Below are positions 1-7,688 of a DNA stretch of 20,707 nucleotides, one piece after another. Made by a program: the position numbers and the translations under genes. The notes beneath the pieces were generated by a model. That model searched no databases. It saw only the letters and a list, made by a program, of their open reading frames with translations, and had not been told where the DNA came from. Source of the DNA: Sulfurospirillum sp. UBA1314 (lineage in GTDB: Bacteria; Campylobacterota; Campylobacteria; Campylobacterales; Sulfurospirillaceae). The stretch covers positions 1 through 20,707 of the forward strand of contig DBTO01000231.1 in the NCBI GenBank assembly GCA_002307095.1, read 5' to 3'. Every line of letters begins with the position of its first letter. The first letter of the stretch is position 1.

Positions 1-20
1 TATTTTCTGAATGATTCCAT
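1..20 (-). CDS. Possible 5' end of a truncated gene, perR by synteny
   Basis: On the minus strand an ATG lies at 20-18 and the frame stays open to the window edge (Met-Glu-Ser-Phe-Arg-Lys). Only six complete codons are visible, so the product cannot be identified from sequence. The reason to list it is context: it points the same way as dxs and starts about 50 bases beyond the dxs stop. In Campylobacter jejuni, as I recall, dxs is followed in the same direction by perR, the peroxide-responsive Fur-family repressor. No convincing Shine-Dalgarno sequence precedes the ATG, so the true start may differ or lie outside the window. Confidence 0.3.
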
Positions 21-40
21 AGTTTTGATCAATTTGTCTG

Positions 41-73
41 AAAAAAAATTAACTAATATTTTTTATTAATTAA
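41..73 (-). terminator. AT-only hairpin plus U-tract at the end of dxs (or an operator)
   Basis: Read on the minus strand, the 10-base arms at 73-64 (TTAATTAATA) and 58-49 (TATTAGTTAA) pair along their full length with one G-U wobble around a 5-base loop. A run of eight T follows at 48-41. This is the shape of an intrinsic terminator, and the stem overlaps the dxs stop codon. The stem has no G-C pairs and would be weak. A 10-5-10 inverted repeat just upstream of a possible perR start could instead be a Fur/PerR-type operator. Confidence 0.4.
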
Positions 74-1902
74 TAGACTTCTTTCATAATTTTTTCTGCC
101 AATTGAGAAATACTAATCCCTAGTCTCTCTTCAATCAAATGCGTCGCTCCATGAGTGATAAAAGCATCTTCATATTCAAAGGTTTTGATCTTTACATGTA
201 AAGTAAATTTCTCTTTAAGCGCCATCAATAATGAGCCAACGCCTCCAATTTTTGCACTGTCACTGAAAACATACCATTGGTCATATTCTTGTGCGAGAGA
301 GATCAATAATGGTTCATCCAGAGGCTTAACAAAGCGAAGATCGACAATAGCGACTTCAATCCCTTTTTCGGCCAATAATTTTGAAGTTGCAACTGCTTTT
401 CCCACACCAGCTCCATATCCCAAAAGAAGAATGCTACTTTGCCCTTGTTGAAGCAGTTGTGCTTTTCCGTATTCAAATGGCAATGACTCAAAAGCGTCTG
501 ATTCTAAAAATGCCCCTCTTGGATAACGGATTGCCAAGGGGCCTTGATGGATGTAAGAGTAATGAATCGCTGCGTGCATTCCTCGCTCATCCCGTGGTGC
601 CATTAAGGTCATATTAGGAATAGCGCTTAAATAAGAGATATCAAATGCCCCTTGATGCGTTTCACCATCTTCGCCGACAATACCTGCACGATCAATCGCA
701 AAAACAACATCCAAATTCATAATACACGCATCATGAATCACTTGATCATATGCTCGCTGTAAAAAGGTGGAGTAGATAGTAATATAAGGTTTGAACCCCT
801 CTTTTGCCATCGCACACATGGAAGTCACTGCGTGCTGTTCGGCAATTGCCACATCCCAAAAACGGTTGGGAAAAGTTTGAATCAAAGGTGTTAGACCTGT
901 TCCACTAGGCATTGCAGCAGTCACACCTACGACATTATCATGTGTTTTTGCCAATTTCAACAACGCTTCTGAATACATTGTTGTTGCGTTTTTACTCACA
1001 CCTTGTTTAATCGCTTCGCCACTTGCCACATCAAAAGGACCTACACCATGCCATTTTTCGTAGTATCCTTCCGCCATCTCGTAGCCTTTGCCTTTGAGTG
1101 TTTGGGTATGTACAATGACAGGTTTTTTTAGACTACGTGCTGATTGAAGCGCCCGAATAAGGCTCTCCAAATCATGCCCATCGATAGGGCCAATATAATC
1201 AATGCCTAACTCTTCAAATAAAATACCTGGTGTTATCAGCTTAAAACTCTCTTCGAATTTTTTTGCCATATACGTAGCACTCTCTGGTAAATATTGTAAA
1301 ATCTGCTCTGTCGTTTTTTTAACCTTTTGGTAAAAATCACCTGCCATGGCACTCGATAAAAATTTACTAATCGCACCAATAGGTTTGGAAATACTCATTT
1401 TATTATCATTAAGCAAAATGACAACCGGGTATCTTCGATCACCCAATTCATTGAGTGCTTCATACACCATACCCGCACTTAAAGAGCCATCACCAATCAA
1501 CGCAATGGGCACACGCTTATACTGCTCACCTTTAAGCGCTATCGCTTTAGCAGCCCCCACAGCAAGGGAAATAGAGGTTGAACTGTGCCCTGCTACAAAG
1601 TAATCATATGGTGATTCATCAGGTCTTGTATAGCCACTGATCCCATCAATCTCTCGCAATGAAGCAAATGTGTTCCAACGATCGGTAATGAGCTTGTGCG
1701 TATATGCTTGATGACTCACATCGAAAATAAAAGGATCATTTTCGACATCAAAAACATAGTGCATCGCAACAATAAGCTCCACAGCCCCCACATTGCTGCT
1801 AAGATGTCCACCATTTTTACTGACTGTTTGAATAATTTTTTGCCTGATCTCTTCGCAATATTCATTTAATTCTTCAATAGAGTTTTCGCGTAATTTTTTC
1901 AT
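70..1902 (-). CDS. dxs: 1-deoxy-D-xylulose-5-phosphate synthase
   Basis: First enzyme of the non-mevalonate (MEP) isoprenoid pathway. It condenses pyruvate with glyceraldehyde 3-phosphate to 1-deoxy-D-xylulose 5-phosphate using thiamine diphosphate, in the cytosol. At 610 aa it is full length for the family. Visible motifs are the SHQAYTHK segment (about residues 63-70), the thiamine-diphosphate motif beginning GDGS at 137 and ending in the Asn/Asp run at about 165-167, and the IAEQHAVT segment with the catalytic Glu of the transketolase pyrimidine domain. The GETHQGAFD segment and a C-terminal transketolase domain follow. The start is ATG, 15 bases after the fliH stop, with a weak GGACGAG ribosome site. 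It is the last gene of the lysA-to-dxs run. A TTTACATGTAAA palindrome lies in its 3' part and is read as Leu-His-Val-Lys. Identification is secure. Confidence 0.96.
   Translation of the reverse strand: MKKLRENSIEELNEYCEEIRQKIIQTVSKNGGHLSSNVGAVELIVAMHYVFDVENDPFIFDVSHQAYTHKLITDRWNTFASLREIDGISGYTRPDESPYDYFVAGHSSTSISLAVGAAKAIALKGEQYKRVPIALIGDGSLSAGMVYEALNELGDRRYPVVILLNDNKMSISKPIGAISKFLSSAMAGDFYQKVKKTTEQILQYLPESATYMAKKFEESFKLITPGILFEELGIDYIGPIDGHDLESLIRALQSARSLKKPVIVHTQTLKGKGYEMAEGYYEKWHGVGPFDVASGEAIKQGVSKNATTMYSEALLKLAKTHDNVVGVTAAMPSGTGLTPLIQTFPNRFWDVAIAEQHAVTSMCAMAKEGFKPYITIYSTFLQRAYDQVIHDACIMNLDVVFAIDRAGIVGEDGETHQGAFDISYLSAIPNMTLMAPRDERGMHAAIHYSYIHQGPLAIRYPRGAFLESDAFESLPFEYGKAQLLQQGQSSILLLGYGAGVGKAVATSKLLAEKGIEVAIVDLRFVKPLDEPLLISLAQEYDQWYVFSDSAKIGGVGSLLMALKEKFTLHVKIKTFEYEDAFITHGATHLIEERLGISISQLAEKIMKEVY
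191..202. repeat. TTTACATGTAAA palindrome, exact (in dxs)
   Basis: Exact 12-mer, extended to a 14-bp palindrome by flanking C and G (190-203). It lies in dxs and is read Leu-His-Val-Lys. One of 12 sites in the window; function unknown. Confidence 0.9.
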
Positions 1903-1917
1903 CTCGTCCAGTGCTTC

Positions 1918-2721
1918 TTAGTTTTCTTGTAGTAAATATTTTACTTTTTCTAAACGCATCGTTAAATTTCCATCAAGGTTCCCCACGTCACTGAGAATCA
2001 CCACGCCACCTAAGGTAATGGCATCATCCGAGGTTACTTTGATTTTTTCATCTTCCGCGTAAAGCTCTTTAAGTGCTTCCAAATCTTTTGGATTGACCCT
2101 AAGCTCAATTTTAATGGCATCTTTAACCTCTTGTAATAAGGCTTTTGAAAGTGATGCAGCAATTTTAGAACTGGATACACTCACCTCTTTTTTAATCACC
2201 TCTTTGGCAATTTCAAAAGCAGTCACACTCATATCGGTCTCAACTTTGGCTAGACGTTCTTCCATACTTTTATAGAGTGTGTCTAAATGCCCAATCGATT
2301 TTAAATAACGTGTTTTCATCTCAGAGGTAGCATCTTCAAACTCATCTTTGGCTTTTTGATAGCCCTGGGCGTAGGCATTTTCTCGCTCTCTGGTGAGCTC
2401 TTCCGTGAGTCTATTGTTAAAATCTTGCTCTTGTTTTTCGATCTGAATTTGGAGTTTAACCACATTGGTTGTTAGCTCATCTGTCTTTTTGAGAAGTTCT
2501 TCAATAAACTGGTTTTGAGTTCCCTCTTCAATGCGTGCAATATTAATAATCTCATCGGGAACGCTTTTAGGTTCACTCTCAAATGTGTTTTCTGAGGCAT
2601 ACTCTTCGTTTACATGTAAAGGCGTAGCACCATCCACCAAGTTGGATCCTAAGACCTTAAACCGATACGGTTTGACTGAGTGATCGTCTACTTTTTCTTT
2701 GCCAATGATATTTTCTGTCAC
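1918..2721 (-). CDS. fliH: Flagellar export-apparatus protein FliH (stator of the FliI ATPase)
   Basis: Cytoplasmic component of the flagellar type III export apparatus, where it binds and regulates the FliI ATPase and tethers it to the C-ring. The 267-aa protein has a poorly conserved, probably disordered N-terminal 70 residues, then a long Lys/Glu-rich coiled coil (about residues 70-160). A C-terminal domain resembling the FliH/V-ATPase E-subunit fold follows, with the AKEVIKKEV and LRVNPKDLEALKE segments typical of FliH. The start is GTG at 2721-2719, four bases beyond the fliG stop, with AGG nearby. No better ATG lies near. Position directly after fliF and fliG supports the call, since FliH itself is weakly conserved. 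One palindrome copy falls in the N-terminal region (Leu-His-Val-Asn). Confidence 0.9.
   Translation of the reverse strand: MTENIIGKEKVDDHSVKPYRFKVLGSNLVDGATPLHVNEEYASENTFESEPKSVPDEIINIARIEEGTQNQFIEELLKKTDELTTNVVKLQIQIEKQEQDFNNRLTEELTRERENAYAQGYQKAKDEFEDATSEMKTRYLKSIGHLDTLYKSMEERLAKVETDMSVTAFEIAKEVIKKEVSVSSSKIAASLSKALLQEVKDAIKIELRVNPKDLEALKELYAEDEKIKVTSDDAITLGGVVILSDVGNLDGNLTMRLEKVKYLLQEN
2609..2620. repeat. TTTACATGTAAA palindrome, exact (in fliH)
   Basis: Exact 12-mer in the variable N-terminal part of fliH, read Leu-His-Val-Asn. Confidence 0.9.
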
Positions 2722-2725
2722 GATC

Positions 2726-3751
2726 TTAACCTATCATCTCTTCGGCTTCACCGATTTGGAGGATACCTTGTTCTGAAAGTTTTTGCACCTCTTCAACAAT
2801 CTTTCGTTGAGACTCTTCAACATCTTTCACGCGTACAGCCCCTAAAAAATTCATCTCCTCGACAAACGCCTCTTGAGCACGTTGTGACATATTATCAAAG
2901 AACTTACGTTTAAGATCATCGGCTGAGCCTTTGAGCGCTACCATCAAATCACGTTTATCGGCAACTTTGAGAATCTCACGCACAGCATTACCATCAAGTT
3001 TCATGATATCTTCAAATGTAAACATCATATCTTTAATGACAGAAGCGAGTTTTTCATCGGCTTGTTCAATATAAGCAATCGTTGTTTTAGAGGCTTTTTG
3101 ACCCAAACGGTTGAGGATTTCAGCCACAGCACGAGGTCCTCCCACTTCAACTTTATACGATGTCAAGGACTCAAGTTTATTTTCTAACACTGCGGATACT
3201 CTTTTGACAACCGAAGGTGAAATCTCACCTAAATTTGCCATTCTAATCGTGACTTCACTGCGCAATTGATCCGGAAAGAATGAGAGGGTTTCTGCCGCAC
3301 TGGTTGGATCCATATGCGCTAAAATAAGTGCCACGGTTTGTGGATGCTCATTCATAATAAAATCACCCAACTGTTGTGGTTTGATTTGAGACAGATACCC
3401 AAAGCTTTGGGAATTTTCCATCGATTTGGAAAGCTTATCAAGAATCTTTTGAGCACCCTCTGCTCCAAAAGTACGGTATAAAATCTCTTTGGCATACTCC
3501 ATACCACCACTTCTGATGTACTGATTGGATTGTAAAATAACGTAGAACTCTTCCAGTACAGCATTGGCAACCGATTTGTCAATGGTTTTAGCCGTTGCAA
3601 TAAATTTAGAGATCTCTGTGACAACATCGATTTCCATATGGGAGAAAAGATTGGCAGTAGCGTCTTCACCCAGCTGGATCATCAAAATAGCCGCCTTTTC
3701 AGACATTGAGAGTTCATTATAAAGTGTTTTTTGCTCTTCTGTTAGTTTCAT
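2726..3751 (-). CDS. fliG: Flagellar motor switch protein FliG
   Basis: Rotor protein of the C-ring. It sits on the FliF MS-ring, interacts with the MotA stator to generate torque, and switches rotation direction through FliM and CheY-P. The 341-aa length is usual. The N-terminal domain starts around LSMSEKAAILMIQLG (residues 14-28). The middle domain has the EHPQ motif at 135-138, and Gly204-Gly205 lies in the flexible linker. The C-terminal domain carries the MFTF motif at 243-246 and the charged torque helix (residues about 258-290, with Arg, Lys and Asp). The ATG overlaps the fliF stop by one base (TAATG), indicating translational coupling. No palindrome copy lies in this gene. Confidence 0.97.
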   Translation of the reverse strand: MKLTEEQKTLYNELSMSEKAAILMIQLGEDATANLFSHMEIDVVTEISKFIATAKTIDKSVANAVLEEFYVILQSNQYIRSGGMEYAKEILYRTFGAEGAQKILDKLSKSMENSQSFGYLSQIKPQQLGDFIMNEHPQTVALILAHMDPTSAAETLSFFPDQLRSEVTIRMANLGEISPSVVKRVSAVLENKLESLTSYKVEVGGPRAVAEILNRLGQKASKTTIAYIEQADEKLASVIKDMMFTFEDIMKLDGNAVREILKVADKRDLMVALKGSADDLKRKFFDNMSQRAQEAFVEEMNFLGAVRVKDVEESQRKIVEEVQKLSEQGILQIGEAEEMIG

Positions 3752-5481
3752 TATCCAAGATCCTTAGAACTATTTCTATTGCCATCATAGTCGCCCTCAT
3801 TGCGAATCATAGACTGTAAAAGCGAAGCAAATTCTTCACCTTTTTGTTCTGCAACATGTTTAAGCTTTTCAAGAAGCACATCGTATTTGAGCGCCTCTTC
3901 GTTAAAGTCTTGACCAATACCAAGCTGGTCTTCCACTTTTTTGCGTGCTTGTCTAAATTTCTCTAATGTATCTTCCGCACCCTCTTCTTCGTTCGAAGTA
4001 ACTGGCTCGACCTCATCTTCAAAATCGTCCAATTTAGTCTCAACCATCTTTTGACTAAACGGTATAATGACTTTTTTATAGAAGACAAAAAGCAAGATTC
4101 CAACAACAAGATATTTGAAAAGTGGAAGTAATGGTCCAACATAATTGGAAGCCTTATCCATAAAATCTTTGGTTGGAGCACGCGTACCATCGCTGGAAAG
4201 TGGTTTGAATTCAAAGTTGCTTACCGTGACCTCATCACCTCGCGTTTGATTATACCCCACTGTTTGTCTTACCACATCGCGAATAGCGTCCATCTGCTCT
4301 TTGGAGAGTGCAAAATACTCTAACTCACTCTTCTTTTTTCCATCGCTATCGACACCGTATTTATAACTACCATCCACAACAACGGCGGCTGTTAAACGCT
4401 TGATCTTGGCAAATTCATCTTTAGAATTGACGACTTTTTTAGAAATTTCATAATTGGTTGTCGTAGAGCTTTTCTGATAGGTTTCACCTTTTTTACTGCT
4501 CTCTAAACCTTGCACAGGACCTATATTACTAATAGCACCTGGAACGCCACCGACATCTTGCGGCTCTTTACCTTCACGCTTCTCTTCCACACTCTGCTCA
4601 CTTCTGGGCACTGAGTTTGGATCATACGTTTCACTGACATAATCTTGTTGTGAAAAGTCAAAATCAATCGTGACTTTCGCATTCACTTTATCGACACCAC
4701 CAATGACAGGGGCTAACACATTAATGATTTTTTGCTCGACATTATGTTCAAACTCTTTTTTATAGCGCATCTGGCTTTTGACCAGTTCGCCTTGGAAGAG
4801 ATTGGTTTGATCGTCACCTAATGGTTCACCTTCTTGATTGACTACCGAGACATTCTCAGCGCTCAAGTTTGAAACAGAAGCTGAAACTAAATTTTTTATA
4901 CCGATAATTTGCTTCACGGAGAGGTTCATACTCGGTCGGATATTAAGGACGATCGAAGCCGTTGGAGCCGCTTGTTTTTGTGCAAATACGGTCTCTTTGG
5001 GAATGGCAATATGCACGCTGGCATTTGAAATCGGTCCAAGACTTTCAATGGTACGGGCGAGTTCACCCTCAAGGGCACGAATGTATTTTATCTTCTGCTC
5101 AAAGTCCGTTGCACCAAACTCAGCTTTGTCAAAAATCTCAAACCCTACTTTACTGTTTTTAGGAATTCCAAGAGCTGCAATCGCAATACGTTCTTTATGC
5201 ACCACATCACTTGGTACGGCGATGGTGCCTTCATTGAGCACTTTGTAAGGAACTTTCTCTTTTTCAAGTTGTTGAATAATCAGTGCAGAATCGCCTGCGG
5301 TCGTGTTTTCAAACAAAACACTGTACCCACTTCCTTTGGCAGAAGTGGAATTTTTGTAGAGCGTTAGAAACACTAAAAAACCAATAAGCACAACAATCGA
5401 TACGGCTGTGACTATTCTCTGACGTAATGTCAGATTTTGTATAAGTGTTGCTATTTGATTTAAAAGTGTTCTAAGCTCCAT
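3751..5481 (-). CDS. fliF: Flagellar MS-ring protein FliF
   Basis: Inner-membrane protein that forms the MS-ring, the base of the flagellar rotor and the housing of the export gate. The 576-aa chain has transmembrane segment 1 at about residues 23-42 and a periplasmic ring-building (YscJ/FliF) region at about 45-220. A further periplasmic FliF domain with a Gly/Pro-rich loop follows, then transmembrane segment 2 at about 456-474 and an acidic cytoplasmic tail. The final helix (about 545-563, EFASLLQSMIRNEG) matches the FliG-binding element of FliF. ATG start; GAGAAAGAG upstream serves as ribosome site, 11 bases after the hisC stop. No sigma-54-like GG/GC promoter was seen in the short gap or nearby, so it probably depends on read-through from hisC. 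Confidence 0.97.
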   Translation of the reverse strand: MELRTLLNQIATLIQNLTLRQRIVTAVSIVVLIGFLVFLTLYKNSTSAKGSGYSVLFENTTAGDSALIIQQLEKEKVPYKVLNEGTIAVPSDVVHKERIAIAALGIPKNSKVGFEIFDKAEFGATDFEQKIKYIRALEGELARTIESLGPISNASVHIAIPKETVFAQKQAAPTASIVLNIRPSMNLSVKQIIGIKNLVSASVSNLSAENVSVVNQEGEPLGDDQTNLFQGELVKSQMRYKKEFEHNVEQKIINVLAPVIGGVDKVNAKVTIDFDFSQQDYVSETYDPNSVPRSEQSVEEKREGKEPQDVGGVPGAISNIGPVQGLESSKKGETYQKSSTTTNYEISKKVVNSKDEFAKIKRLTAAVVVDGSYKYGVDSDGKKKSELEYFALSKEQMDAIRDVVRQTVGYNQTRGDEVTVSNFEFKPLSSDGTRAPTKDFMDKASNYVGPLLPLFKYLVVGILLFVFYKKVIIPFSQKMVETKLDDFEDEVEPVTSNEEEGAEDTLEKFRQARKKVEDQLGIGQDFNEEALKYDVLLEKLKHVAEQKGEEFASLLQSMIRNEGDYDGNRNSSKDLG

Positions 5482-5491
5482 ATCTCTTTCT

Positions 5492-5503
5492 CTTACATGT
5501 AAA
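5492..5503. repeat. TTTACATGTAAA palindrome, 11/12 (end of hisC)
   Basis: CTTACATGTAAA, one mismatch, with an intact 10-bp core. It contains the last codons and the stop codon of hisC (Tyr-Met-stop), the only reading frame of the motif that includes a stop. Confidence 0.85.
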
Positions 5504-6593
5504 TTGTTTTAAAGAGTTCAAAAAAGCGTGCGTTTTGCTCTGGTGTTCCGATAGTGACACGAATAGCATTCATACCATACGATCCTAAATTTCTAACGAT
5601 TATACCCTTTTCCATCAACTTTTGCGCAATGGCGCCTGAGTTTTTACTCGCATCAAATTCTAAAACGATAAAGTTGGTATAACTCTCAATCACTTTAAAT
5701 CCAAGCTCTTTCGCAAACGCTTCATAAGTTTTCATCTCTGCAAAATTTTCTTTGACAGAAGCCTCGACAAACGCTTCATCACTGAGGGCTACAATCGCCG
5801 CTTTGAGTGTCAGATTGGTAATATTAAATGGTGCGCGAAGTTTCAAAAACGTTTGAATGATCTCAGGCTGTGCAATGCCATACCCACAACGCATGCCACC
5901 CAGTCCATACGCTTTTGAGAAAGTGCCGGTGTAAATGGCATTAGGATATTTAGTAATGAGTTCTTGAGCATCAATATTTTTAGCAGGATCTTTAAAGCGT
6001 GCGTATTCTAAATAAGCGGCATCAACCACTACTAACGTCTCTTTGTCAATCTGATCTAAAAAGGCATACACCTCTTTGGCATCCAAGCACTCGCCCAATG
6101 GATTGTTCGGGATACAGAGCATAATGATCGAAATATCTTTATTCGCTTTGTAAATGTCAAGCATCTCTTTTAAATTGTGCTGAGCCGAAGGGGTTCTAAG
6201 CACTTTTGCCCCTGTTTGAAGGGCATAAATCTCATACATCGCAAACGTAATACCTGCCATTAACACTTTCGTATTAGCATTGGCTTTGGCATGAATCGCA
6301 ATCTCAATCACTTGATCACTGCCTGAACCGATGATAATATTTTTATCTTCGACACGGTATTTTCTCGCCAAAGCCTCTTTGAGTTCGTACATACTATCAT
6401 CCGGATAGCGGTTCATATGGATCGCTTCCGCGCGTACCGCTTCAATCACTTTGGGGCTACATCCTCTTGGGTTTTCATTGCTTGCTAGTTTAATCACATC
6501 ATTGGCTTCAATGCCATACTCACGTACGACAAGTTCAATCGGCTTGCCCGCTTCGTACGTTTTCAAATTTACTAAAACACCGTTAAATTGCAT
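5493..6593 (-). CDS. hisC: Histidinol-phosphate aminotransferase
   Basis: PLP-dependent class I/II aminotransferase that converts imidazole acetol phosphate and glutamate to L-histidinol phosphate. In organisms lacking a dedicated enzyme, HisC-type proteins can also transaminate aromatic 2-oxoacids, which would fit its place directly after pheA (inference). It is full length at 366 aa. Visible features are the SNENPRG segment (38-44), the IPNNPLG motif (161-167), Asp191-Ala-Ala-Tyr194, and the PLP Schiff-base lysine Lys227 in GTFSKAYGLGG. The start lies 3 bases after the pheA stop, and the ribosome site GGAGGA is made from the last pheA codons, so the two are coupled. The gene ends Ile-Tyr-Met-stop, and its stop codon is supplied by a palindrome copy. 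Confidence 0.95.
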   Translation of the reverse strand: MQFNGVLVNLKTYEAGKPIELVVREYGIEANDVIKLASNENPRGCSPKVIEAVRAEAIHMNRYPDDSMYELKEALARKYRVEDKNIIIGSGSDQVIEIAIHAKANANTKVLMAGITFAMYEIYALQTGAKVLRTPSAQHNLKEMLDIYKANKDISIIMLCIPNNPLGECLDAKEVYAFLDQIDKETLVVVDAAYLEYARFKDPAKNIDAQELITKYPNAIYTGTFSKAYGLGGMRCGYGIAQPEIIQTFLKLRAPFNITNLTLKAAIVALSDEAFVEASVKENFAEMKTYEAFAKELGFKVIESYTNFIVLEFDASKNSGAIAQKLMEKGIIVRNLGSYGMNAIRVTIGTPEQNARFFELFKTIYM

Positions 6594-6596
6594 TCT

Positions 6597-7664
6597 TCAT
6601 CCTCCACAAATATAGCTTCCAAGCCATTTAATATCGTATCTATCCTTGTTCTCTTCGATCACTTTTTGGACATTTTCATCATCGATGTGCCCCTCGAAAT
6701 CCATGTAAAAAATGGATTGGAACCCTTTTTCTTTGGTTGGGCGCGACTCAATCTTGGTCAGATTCACTTTTTGATCTTGGAACGTTTGTAAAAACTCCAC
6801 AAGCCCGCCTGGTTTATCATCGGTTTTTGCCAAAATGGAGGTTTTATTATGAATCCCTTTTTTGTTTTTAAAATCACTCAAAATCAAGAAACGTGTTTGG
6901 TTTGCCATATTGTCTTCAATTTTTTCAAATAAAATGGGCAGATTCGATAATTTAGCAGCAATATGCGAGCAAATCGCCGCAGCATCATGATCTTCACTCG
7001 CTTTTTTTGCCGCTTCTGCCGTTGATTTGGTTGGGATAAACTCCACACCTAAAAGCATATGCTCCTCCAAAAATCTTCGACATTGATTGTAGCCTTGAGG
7101 ATGCGAATAGATGCGTTTCACCTTTTTAATGTCCTCACATACGGAGGCAAAGGAGTGGTGAATATCCATGTACAGTTCTGCCACAATTTTTGAGCTAAAT
7201 TTTCCTAAACAATCCAGCGTTGTCCCAACAGCACCTGCGGTATTGTTTTCCACTGGAACGACACCATACTTCGCTTCGCCATTTTCTAAAACATGAAATA
7301 CTGCCTCAATCGAGCTAAGCTCAATATAACTGCCCATCGCGCCAAAGCGACTCTCTGCGGCTTGGTGGGTATAACTTCCCTCAGGGCCCATGAACGCGAT
7401 TTTCTCAGGAAACTCAAGGTTACGACTTACGGCAAACACTTCTAAAAAGATCGCATCAATCGCTTTGGGATTGAGAGCTCCTTGATTGAGCCCTTTGAGG
7501 CGATCTAAAATCTCTTTTTCGCGTTCTGGTCGGTAAATCGCCGTTCCACTGGTTTGTTTGGCACGACCAATCTCTTTGACCTTTTCCATACGTTCATTGA
7601 GCAGTTTTAAGATCTCATTATCAATCAGATCAATCTCTTTGCGAAATGTATCAATTACCTGCAT
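6597..7664 (-). CDS. pheA: Bifunctional chorismate mutase / prephenate dehydratase (P-protein)
   Basis: Catalyses two successive steps of phenylalanine synthesis: chorismate to prephenate, then prephenate to phenylpyruvate. Domains in order are an AroQ-type chorismate mutase (residues 1-85), with IDLIDNEILKLLNERM at 11-26 and YRPEREKEI at 44-52, and a prephenate dehydratase (about 88-265), with FMGPEGSYTHQAA at 91-103 and the conserved Thr-Arg-Phe at 257-259. A C-terminal ACT domain (about 272-350) carries GGLVEF and the ESRP motif at 306-309 and is expected to give feedback inhibition by phenylalanine. The 355-aa length is typical. ATG start, with AGG about 10 bases upstream. It lies between lysA and hisC, and its last codons form the hisC ribosome site. 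Confidence 0.96.
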   Translation of the reverse strand: MQVIDTFRKEIDLIDNEILKLLNERMEKVKEIGRAKQTSGTAIYRPEREKEILDRLKGLNQGALNPKAIDAIFLEVFAVSRNLEFPEKIAFMGPEGSYTHQAAESRFGAMGSYIELSSIEAVFHVLENGEAKYGVVPVENNTAGAVGTTLDCLGKFSSKIVAELYMDIHHSFASVCEDIKKVKRIYSHPQGYNQCRRFLEEHMLLGVEFIPTKSTAEAAKKASEDHDAAAICSHIAAKLSNLPILFEKIEDNMANQTRFLILSDFKNKKGIHNKTSILAKTDDKPGGLVEFLQTFQDQKVNLTKIESRPTKEKGFQSIFYMDFEGHIDDENVQKVIEENKDRYDIKWLGSYICGG

Positions 7665-7688
7665 GACGTGCCTTTCCTATGCAATAAC

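Noticed and set aside
4838..5248. A 136-codon open frame on the plus strand opposite fliF
   Set aside because: It lies entirely antisense to the strongly supported fliF and has no ribosome site or recognisable domain.
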